Source: Roseateles hydrophilus | Lineage (GTDB): Bacteria; Pseudomonadota; Gammaproteobacteria; Burkholderiales; Burkholderiaceae_C | Assembly: GCF_026712245.1 (NCBI RefSeq) | Contig: NZ_JAPPUY010000004.1 | Span: forward strand, 186,001 to 250,000 | Direction: 5' to 3' | DNA: 64,000 nt | Shown here: piece after piece, positions 57,909 to 64,000 of the stretch | Position numbering within the stretch: the stretch's first letter is position 1 | Layout: every line of letters begins with the position of its first letter | Notes under the pieces: model-generated | What the model was told of the DNA's origin: nothing | Seen by the model: the letters and a program-made list of their open reading frames with translations, nothing else | Databases searched by the model: none | Program-made: the position numbers and the translations under genes

Positions 57909-57931
57909 AAAAGGGGCCTCGCGGCCCCTTT
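57909..57931 (-). terminator. Attenuator-type hairpin between rpsB and tsf
   Basis: AAAGGGGCC (57910-57918) / GGCCCCTTT (57923-57931), a perfect 9-bp stem with loop TCGC. On the minus strand the T residues of its descending arm run into TTTTGCC. It lies 22 bp after the rpsB stop and 39 bp before tsf, so some transcripts would stop after rpsB. Confidence 0.75.
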
Positions 57932-57952
57932 CAGATGCAGGGTCGAAAGGGC

Positions 57953-58699
57953 TTAAGCCTCTTCCGAAACCTCGACGAACTCATCGCCAGCGGGGGCGAC
58001 AGCAGCCAGCACTTCGTTCGTGGCGTTGGCCTTGCCTTCCAGCACGGCGTCGGCAACAGCGCGGGCATACAGCGCCACGGCCTTGGCCGAGTCGTCGTTG
58101 CCGGGGATGACGTAGTCGATGCCTTCGGGCGAGTGGTTGGTGTCAACCACGCCGATGACGGGAATGCCCAGCTTCTTGGCTTCGGCGACGGCAATCTTGT
58201 GGTAGCCGACGTCGATCACGAAGATGGCGTCCGGCAGCGCGGTCATGTCCTGGATGCCACCGATGTTCTTTTCCAGCTTGGCGATGTCGCGCTGGAACAG
58301 CAGGGCTTCCTTCTTGATCGCGGGCTGGGTGCCAGCCTCGACCTGGGCCTGCATGTCCTTCAGGTTCTTCAGCGAGGTCTTGACCGTCTTGAAGTTGGTC
58401 ATCATGCCGCCCAGCCAACGCGAGTCGACGTAGGGCATGCCGGCGCGCTGCGCTTCAGCGGCGATGAACTCACGGGCCTGGCGCTTGGTGCCGATCATCA
58501 GGATCGTGCCGCGCTTGGCAGCCAGCGAGCGCACGAACTTCATCGCATCGTTGAACGCGGGCAGCGTCTTCTCGAGGTTGATGATGTGGATCTTGTTGCG
58601 ATGGCCGTAGATATACGGGGCCATCTTGGGGTTCCAGAAGCGGGTTTGGTGGCCGAAATGGACGCCGGCTTCCAGCATCTCGCGCATCGTGACAGACAT
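57953..58699 (-). CDS. rpsB: 30S ribosomal protein S2
   Basis: This 248-residue S2 bridges head and body of the 30S subunit. Signatures: [57 protein letters not shown] and the C-terminal [15 protein letters not shown]. The acidic tail ends EFVEVSEEA. It is the first gene of the long minus-strand cluster and has a long 5' leader region. Confidence 0.98.
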   Translation of the reverse strand: MSVTMREMLEAGVHFGHQTRFWNPKMAPYIYGHRNKIHIINLEKTLPAFNDAMKFVRSLAAKRGTILMIGTKRQAREFIAAEAQRAGMPYVDSRWLGGMMTNFKTVKTSLKNLKDMQAQVEAGTQPAIKKEALLFQRDIAKLEKNIGGIQDMTALPDAIFVIDVGYHKIAVAEAKKLGIPVIGVVDTNHSPEGIDYVIPGNDDSAKAVALYARAVADAVLEGKANATNEVLAAVAPAGDEFVEVSEEA

Positions 58700-59020
58700 G
58701 GGTCTTACTCCGAAGGTTGTGTCTAAAATCCAGCCCGAATTGCGTCGCAGCGCCTTGAAACACCTGTTTCTCGAGTCGCCGCAAGCCGCAACACCTTTGT
58801 GTGGCCGGTTTGCGATTTGTTGCTACGCGTGGAAGCCTGTCTCCAGGCGCCACACCTCACAACCGTTTTACCGAGGGCGACGGCGGCTCAACGAGCCACC
58901 CCCTCCGGCAAAACCCGCAGAGTATACACAATCCATGGCCTCCCACTGCCGACCCCGCCTGCCAGCGGTCGCCTGCCCCGTCGTCACGCCCCTGCGCGGC
59001 ATGTCGCTCGAGGTGCACGC
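58700..59020. other. 321-bp divergent region: rpsB leader/promoter and 5' region of the FAD oxidoreductase
   Basis: On the minus strand, TATACT (58921-58926) is a possible -10 about 220 bases upstream of the rpsB ATG, without a good -35. The leader between them can form a GGCTC-GTT-GAGCC stem and is AT-rich near the rpsB start. Such long leaders in other proteobacteria can carry S2 autoregulatory structures, which is inference here. On the plus strand a 29-codon frame (58935-59024, MASHCRPRLPAV...) ends in a TTGA overlap with the oxidoreductase start, without a ribosome-binding site. No other gene is seen. Confidence 0.45.
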
Positions 59021-60271
59021 TTGAGCCGCAGCGTTGCCGTGGTGGGCGCCGGGCTGGCAGGCGTGACGACGGCCTACGAACTCGCCGCGCTGGGCTGGCG
59101 CGTGCAGGTGTTCGAGCGCTGCGCCAGTGTGGCAGAGCAGGCCAGCTTTGCCAGCAACGCACTGCTGGCGCCTTTCGTCCCAGGCCTGGCAGATGCAAGC
59201 CCGCCCGCCCCACCCGCCTTCCGCCTGCGGCGCTGGCGGGCCGCACGCAAGCCCAGCGACGCACCCAAGCAACTCTGTACCCTCAGCCAGCTGGGGCTGG
59301 CACGTGCCGCACAACTGCGGCGCGAACTGGGGCTGGACGACGAAGCCGCCGATGGCCTGCTCGTCGCACTCGCTGATGCGCGACGCGTCACCGCAGCCCA
59401 CACCCGGCTGGCCGATTGGCAAGCGCTGGGGCTGCAGCTGCAGCTCATCGAGGCCGGCGAGGCGCGCCTGCGCGAGCCCGGCCTCGACAGCCAGGCGCCG
59501 TTTGCCGCCGCACTCGCCATCGCCCAAGGCGGCGTGGGCAATCCGCGCCTGTTCGCTCAGCAACTGCGATTGCAGGCGCAGCGGCTCGGCGCGGAGTTCC
59601 GTTTTCACACGACCGTGCGCCGCCTGCAGAGGGATGCCACCGGCATCACCCTGCGACACGAACACACGCCGCCCACGGAGCCTCCGACCCGCAGCGCGGA
59701 GCGCGAAGCCGGTGACACCCAGCCCCAGGCCCTCGGCGCCCAGGAGCAGCGCTTCGATGCCGTCGTGCTGTGCAATGGCCTGGATGCACTGGATCTGCTC
59801 GACAAGCGGCTGCGCCTGCACGCCCACCACGAGGCGTCCATCACCGCCCCACTGCGCCAGCTCGAGGCCCATCCGGACCTCGGACCCAAGGCCGCGTGGG
59901 CAGACCTCGCGACGGGCATCACCATCACGCGCATCGGCCAGCGCGTGCGCGTCAGCGGTGGCGCCACGATCGGCGCGCCAGGCAGCAAGCCCACACCCGA
60001 CTTCGAAGCCCTGCACCGTGCGCTGCAGCATTGGTTCCCGGGCTCGGTGCTGCACCAGCAGGCCCAACAGCGCAGCAGTCGCCGCGCTGCAGCGCCCGAC
60101 GGCCTGCCCCTGATCGGCAGCACGGCGCAGCCGGGCGTGTGGCTGAACCTGCCGCTGGGTGGCCACGGCTGGGGCAGCGCCTGCGGCAGCGCCCAGGTGC
60201 TGGCACAGATGATCACCGGCCAACCGCCGAGCACCAACATTTCAGGACTGAGCCCGCAACGCTTGACCTAA
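59021..60271 (+). CDS. FAD-dependent oxidoreductase of the D-amino-acid oxidase (DAO) family
   Basis: This protein of about 416 residues has an N-terminal dinucleotide-binding motif VAVVGAGLAGVTTAYELAAL (GxGxxG) followed by an acidic strand end VQVFER. A SFASNALLAPFVPG segment comes next, where DadA-type enzymes have SFANAG. The C-terminal DGLPLIGSTAQPGVWLNLPL and GHGWGSACGSA are typical of DAO proteins that oxidise amines or D-amino acids. The substrate is unknown; a role like D-amino-acid dehydrogenase or the MnmC oxidase domain is possible. The start is taken as TTG 59021 because it lies just ahead of the Rossmann strand and no ATG fits. It lies ten bases upstream of nnr, so they form an operon. 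Confidence 0.8.
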   Translation: MSRSVAVVGAGLAGVTTAYELAALGWRVQVFERCASVAEQASFASNALLAPFVPGLADASPPAPPAFRLRRWRAARKPSDAPKQLCTLSQLGLARAAQLRRELGLDDEAADGLLVALADARRVTAAHTRLADWQALGLQLQLIEAGEARLREPGLDSQAPFAAALAIAQGGVGNPRLFAQQLRLQAQRLGAEFRFHTTVRRLQRDATGITLRHEHTPPTEPPTRSAEREAGDTQPQALGAQEQRFDAVVLCNGLDALDLLDKRLRLHAHHEASITAPLRQLEAHPDLGPKAAWADLATGITITRIGQRVRVSGGATIGAPGSKPTPDFEALHRALQHWFPGSVLHQQAQQRSSRRAAAPDGLPLIGSTAQPGVWLNLPLGGHGWGSACGSAQVLAQMITGQPPSTNISGLSPQRLT

Positions 60272-60281
60272 GCTCGCGGGC

Positions 60282-61634
60282 ATGCGCCTGCTGCTGCCCA
60301 CGACCGCCACGCTGCCGCTCTTCGACGTTGCCGCCAGCCGGCGCATCGAGGCGCGCGCCCTCACCCACTCGCCCGACCTGATGGCGCGCGCCGGCCTGGC
60401 GGTCGCCAAGCTCGCATTGGCCCTGCGCCGCGGCGACGGGCCGGTATGGATCGCCTGCGGCCCTGGCAACAACGGCGGCGACGGGCAGGTGGCCGCGCAG
60501 CGCCTGACCGAAGCGGCCGTGCCCGTGCATGTGGGTCACGACGCGCCGCACCGCCCGTCCCTCGTCATCGACGCCTTGCTGGGCCTGGGCCTCAACCGCG
60601 CGCCCTCCACCGAGATGCAACTCAGCTTCGCGGCGATGGCAGCCTGTGGCGCACCGGTGCTGGCCGTGGACCTGCCCAGCGGGCTGCTGGCCGACACCGG
60701 CCAAGCGGCTGGCGGCCATGCGGTGCGGGCCGACCACACGCTGGCGCTGCTGACACTCAAGCCCGGCCTGTTCACCGGCGAAGGGCGCGCCCACTGCGGG
60801 CGCCTGTGGTTCGACGACCTGGGCATCGCGCCGGACGAGGCGCCTTCCGCCGAACTGCTGGGCCCCACGCCGCGCCCAGCGCGCCGCGCCACCAGCCACA
60901 AGGGCAGCCACGGCCAGGTGCTCGTCGTCGGCGGCGCGCCGGGCATGCAGGGCGCGGCGCGGCTGGCTGCCCGGGCCGCCCTAGCCTGCGGCGCCGGGCG
61001 GGTCTATGTGGACCTGCTTGACCTGCCAGCCGATGAGCTTGCGGACGCCGGCCGCCCCGAGCTGATGCGCGGCACGCTGGGCGAGTTGCCGCAGGCCGTG
61101 GGCGTCGTCGGCTGTGGCGCTGGCGCAGCCATCGCGGATCAGCTCCCCGCGCTGCTGCAGCAGCTGCCCCGCCTTGTGCTCGATGCCGACGCGCTGAATG
61201 CCGTCGCCACACACCCGCGCCTGCAAGACCTGTTGCGCGCCCGGCCGGCCGGCACCACCGTGCTGACGCCCCATCCGCTCGAAGCTGCCCGGCTGCTGGG
61301 CCGGGACACCGGCGCCGTGCAGGCGGATCGCCTGACCGCCGCACGCGACCTGTCGGCCCACCTGAATGGCTGTGTCGTACTGAAAGGCTCAGGCAGCGTC
61401 ATCGCTTCTGCGGGGGCGCGACCGGCCATCTGCGCCAGTGGCGGCCCGGCCCTGGCCACCGCCGGCAGCGGGGATGTGCTGGCCGGCTGGCTGGGCGGGC
61501 TGTGGGCCCAGCAGCCAGACGCAGACGCACACACCATCGCCTGCGCGGGCGTGGACGCACACGGCCGCGCCGGCGAGGTTGACGGCGTGCTGCGCGCGGG
61601 CGATCTCATCGAACGCCTGGCCGCGCTGCGCTGA
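60282..61634 (+). CDS. nnr: Bifunctional NAD(P)H-hydrate epimerase / dehydratase
   Basis: This 450-residue metabolite-repair enzyme restores NAD(P)H from its damaged hydrate. The N-terminal YjeF epimerase domain (1-190) has CGPGNNGGDG at 59-68 and VIDALLGLGLNR. The C-terminal ADP-dependent dehydratase domain (about 205-450) has KGSHGQVLVVGGAPGMQGAA, VLTPHPLEAARLL, VVLKGSGSVI and the catalytic ATAGSGDVLAG. Both domains look intact. It is convergent with rnr, only three bases apart, with no terminator visible. Confidence 0.95.
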   Translation: MRLLLPTTATLPLFDVAASRRIEARALTHSPDLMARAGLAVAKLALALRRGDGPVWIACGPGNNGGDGQVAAQRLTEAAVPVHVGHDAPHRPSLVIDALLGLGLNRAPSTEMQLSFAAMAACGAPVLAVDLPSGLLADTGQAAGGHAVRADHTLALLTLKPGLFTGEGRAHCGRLWFDDLGIAPDEAPSAELLGPTPRPARRATSHKGSHGQVLVVGGAPGMQGAARLAARAALACGAGRVYVDLLDLPADELADAGRPELMRGTLGELPQAVGVVGCGAGAAIADQLPALLQQLPRLVLDADALNAVATHPRLQDLLRARPAGTTVLTPHPLEAARLLGRDTGAVQADRLTAARDLSAHLNGCVVLKGSGSVIASAGARPAICASGGPALATAGSGDVLAGWLGGLWAQQPDADAHTIACAGVDAHGRAGEVDGVLRAGDLIERLAALR

Positions 61635-61637
61635 CCC

Positions 61638-63950
61638 TCAGCGGCGCTTGCGCGGCGTCGACTTCGCCGCCGTCTTCTTGGCCGCCTTGCCGGCCGCGCG
61701 CTTGGCCGCTTGCTGCGCCGCCTTGACCGGGTGCAGCGCGGCAACCACGGCCTTGCGGCTCTGCTTCACATCGCGGTCGGCCTGGCGCACGTCTTCCAGC
61801 GCCTCAACGGCAGTTTTGGGGGCGCGCTTTTTCGCCGCCACCTTGGCCACCGGCTTGCCAGCGACGGCACGGCTGGGCGCCCGTGCCTCGTCGGTCTCGC
61901 GCACCAGGCGGAAGTCAATGCGGCGACCGTCCAGATCCACGCGGCTGACCTGCACCTGCACACGCGCGCCGGTGGCGTAGCGAATGCCCGTGCGCTCGCC
62001 GCGCAGCTCCTGGCGCACCTCGTCGAAGCGGTAGTACTCGCCGCCCAACTCGGTGATGTGCACCAGGCCCTCAACGTAGAGCGCATCCAGCTGCACAAAC
62101 AGCCCGAACGACGTGACCGCGCTGACGGTGCCGGCGAACTCCTCGCCGAGGTGGTCGCGCATGTAGCGGCACTTGAGCCAGGCCTCGACATCACGGCTGG
62201 CCTCGTCGGCGCGGCGCTCGTTGGCGCTGCAGTGCGCACCGACGACTTCCCAGCGCTCGGCCTCGTTGCGGGCGTCCGCCGGGTTGGGTGGTGCAGCGCG
62301 GCCGGGGCGTTTGGGCGCCTGCGGCACGTTCATCTTGCTGGCATCCAGCGTGCACTTCTTCGCCGCCAGCAGCGCCTTGATGACGCGATGCACCAGCAGG
62401 TCCGGGTAGCGGCGGATGGGGCTCGTGAAGTGCGTGTATGCCGGATAGGCCAGGCCGAAGTGGCCGGAGTTGGTGCCGGTGTAGATGGCCTGCTGCATGG
62501 AGCGCAGCAGCATCTGGTGGATCTGCTGCGCGTCAGGACGATCCTTCGTGGCGGCGGCGAGTTGCTGGAACTCGCGCGGCGCCGGATCGTCGGAGATGCC
62601 CAGTGAGATGCCCAGCGAGCGCAGGTAGTTCTGCAGCGTCTGGCGCTTCTCGGGCGTGGGGCCCTCGTGCACGCGGAACAGCGCGTGGTGCTTGTTGGTG
62701 TGGATGAAGTCGGCCGCGCAGACGTTGGCGGCCAGCATGGCCTCTTCGATCAAACGGTGCGCATCGTTGCGCGTGCGCGGGACGATCTTCTCGATGCGCC
62801 CGTTGTCGTCGCAGACGATCTGGGTCTCGGTGGTCTCGAAGTCGATCGCACCGCGCCGGCCGCGCTCGGACAGCAGCGCGCGGTAGACCTCGTGCAGGTG
62901 CAGCAGGTGCGGGACGAGCTCTCGCCGCTTGGCGGCCTCAGGGCCATGCGTGTTGCCCAGGATGGCCGCGACCTCGTTGTACGTAAAGCGCGCGTGCGAG
63001 CTGATGACGGCCGGATAGAACTGATAGGCGGTGACCTCGCCGTCGGTGGACACGAGCATGTCGCAGACCATGCTGAGCCGGTCCTCGTACGGGTTCAGCG
63101 AGCACAGGCCGTTGGACAGCTTCTCCGGCAGCATGGGGATCACGCGGCGCGGGAAGTAGACCGACGTGGCACGCTCATACGCATCGGCATCCAGCGGCTC
63201 GCCGGGCTTCACGTAATGCGACACGTCGGCAATCGCCACCAGCAGCCGCCAACCGTCGAAGGCCTTCTTGCCGCGGCCCTGCTTGAAGGGCTCGCAGTAG
63301 ACAGCGTCGTCGAAGTCGCGCGCGTCCTCGCCGTCGATGGTGACCAGCGGCACATCGCGCAGGTCGATGCGGTGCTTCAGGTCGACGGCGCGCAGCTTCT
63401 CGGGCAGCTTGGCGCTCTGCGCCAGAGTCTCCGGGCTGAAGCGATGCGGCACGTCGTACTTGCGCACGGCGATCTCGATCTCCATGCCGGGGTCGTCGAT
63501 CTCGCCCAGCACCTCGACGACGCGACCGACCGGCTGCGAGTACAGCGACGGCGGCTCGGTCAACTCGACCGCGACGACCTGCCCGGCCGTCGCATTCGCA
63601 ATGCCGTTCTTGGGGATGAGGATGTCCTGGCCCATGCGCCGGTCCTCGGGCGCGACCAGCCAAACGCCAGACTCCAGCAGCAGGCGCCCGATAAGGGGCC
63701 GCTTCTTGCGCTCGAGGATCTCCAGCACCTTGCCTTCGGGGCGGCCACGCTTGTCAAAGCGCATGACGCGCACGCGCAGGCGGTCGCCATGCATGACGGC
63801 ATGGGTCTCCTGCGAGGACAGATAGACGTCGGCGGAGCCGTTATCGGGAATCAGGAAACCATGGCCGTCGCGATGACCTTGCAGCGTGCCTTCGACTTCG
63901 CCGAGCAGCCCGGCACCGTCGGCATGGGAGGGATGTGTTGTGTTCTTCAA
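61638..63950 (-). CDS. rnr: Ribonuclease R
   Basis: This 770-residue 3'-5' exoribonuclease degrades structured RNA and rRNA fragments. Cold-shock domains are at about 20-170 (VEGTLQGHRDGHGFLIPDNG). The RNB catalytic domain has IDGEDARDFDDAVYCE with the metal-binding aspartates and YTHFTSPIRRYPDLLVHR. An S1 domain follows (about 625-705, FAGTVSAVTSFGLFVQLDAL). A Lys/Arg/Ala-rich tail of about 60 residues suits RNA binding. The start is TTG at 63950; no in-frame ATG lies upstream in the window and the next Met is too late, so TTG is likely, although there is no clear ribosome-binding site. Confidence 0.96.
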   Translation of the reverse strand: MKNTTHPSHADGAGLLGEVEGTLQGHRDGHGFLIPDNGSADVYLSSQETHAVMHGDRLRVRVMRFDKRGRPEGKVLEILERKKRPLIGRLLLESGVWLVAPEDRRMGQDILIPKNGIANATAGQVVAVELTEPPSLYSQPVGRVVEVLGEIDDPGMEIEIAVRKYDVPHRFSPETLAQSAKLPEKLRAVDLKHRIDLRDVPLVTIDGEDARDFDDAVYCEPFKQGRGKKAFDGWRLLVAIADVSHYVKPGEPLDADAYERATSVYFPRRVIPMLPEKLSNGLCSLNPYEDRLSMVCDMLVSTDGEVTAYQFYPAVISSHARFTYNEVAAILGNTHGPEAAKRRELVPHLLHLHEVYRALLSERGRRGAIDFETTETQIVCDDNGRIEKIVPRTRNDAHRLIEEAMLAANVCAADFIHTNKHHALFRVHEGPTPEKRQTLQNYLRSLGISLGISDDPAPREFQQLAAATKDRPDAQQIHQMLLRSMQQAIYTGTNSGHFGLAYPAYTHFTSPIRRYPDLLVHRVIKALLAAKKCTLDASKMNVPQAPKRPGRAAPPNPADARNEAERWEVVGAHCSANERRADEASRDVEAWLKCRYMRDHLGEEFAGTVSAVTSFGLFVQLDALYVEGLVHITELGGEYYRFDEVRQELRGERTGIRYATGARVQVQVSRVDLDGRRIDFRLVRETDEARAPSRAVAGKPVAKVAAKKRAPKTAVEALEDVRQADRDVKQSRKAVVAALHPVKAAQQAAKRAAGKAAKKTAAKSTPRKRR

Positions 63951-63967
63951 GTTTTTGATGCTATAGT
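63938..63967 (+). promoter_or_regulatory. Candidate promoter reading out of the right edge
   Basis: TATAGT (63962-63967, 5 of 6 to TATAAT) is followed by a GC-rich CCGCGC discriminator, with a poor TTGTGT (63938-63943) 18 bp upstream. The TATAGTCCGCGC pattern resembles stable-RNA promoters, and tRNA genes often stand beside rnr in this group. The transcribed gene lies outside the window. Confidence 0.35.
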
Positions 63968-64000
63968 CCGCGCTTTCCTGAAACGGCTCAGGGCTTCGGA

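Overview
The window is one contiguous, very GC-rich chromosomal segment. Gene content and order point to a betaproteobacterium of the order Burkholderiales, probably a Roseateles/Pelomonas/Rubrivivax-type genus. The evidence is the rpsF-priB-rpsR-rplI-dnaB cluster, the rpsB-to-rnhB cluster, a tripartite tricarboxylate transporter with TctD/TctE, a PEP-CTERM protein and divergent ppsA/ppsR. The genus is an inference from synteny and protein style. I see no insertion sequence, prophage, integron or CRISPR array. Coding density is high, and many neighbouring genes overlap by ATGA, GTGA or TTGA.

Region 1 (1-15.9 kb): a lipoprotein cut by the window edge, an orphan oligopeptide-type binding protein, an HD-GYP protein and a di-haem cytochrome c4 lie on the minus strand. 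Across a divergent promoter is a plus-strand run: MoxR ATPase, small membrane protein, GNAT acetyltransferase, S9 peptidase, PEP-CTERM metalloprotease, VWA/CoxE-like protein, tamA and tamB. The tamA-tamB junction carries a 47-bp tandem repeat that forms two chained 16-codon micro-ORFs.

Region 2 (16-29.6 kb): katG; tRNA-Arg(CCT); an exported ADP-ribosylglycohydrolase-like protein behind a LacI-type palindrome; a porin-tctC-tctB-tctA operon divergent from tctD-tctE; a two-gene unit of unknown function that includes a 39-residue protein; and a lipoprotein beta-lactamase-fold hydrolase, a thioredoxin-like protein and a solute-binding protein.

Region 3 (29.6-43.8 kb): the rpsF-priB-rpsR-rplI-dnaB operon; a sodium:solute symporter directly behind the ppsA terminator; ppsA and its regulator ppsR; an EamA permease; glgC-glgA; a DUF2325 protein; and hemP under a probable Fur box. 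PEP synthase, its regulator, the symporter and the glycogen genes together suit a cell that switches between organic-acid uptake, gluconeogenesis and carbon storage.

Region 4 (43.8-64 kb): the large minus-strand information and envelope cluster rpsB-tsf-pyrH-frr-uppS-cdsA-dxr-rseP-bamA-skp-lpxD-fabZ-lpxA-lpxB-rnhB-RNA methyltransferase. It is followed by a plus-strand FAD oxidoreductase and nnr, and by rnr on the minus strand. A candidate promoter reads out of the right edge.

The least conventional items are the tamA/tamB micro-ORF relay, the exported ADP-ribosylglycohydrolase-like protein with its operator, the Fur-controlled and possibly leaderless hemP, the 39/148-residue unknown pair, and a symporter with an EF-hand loop and a charged insert.
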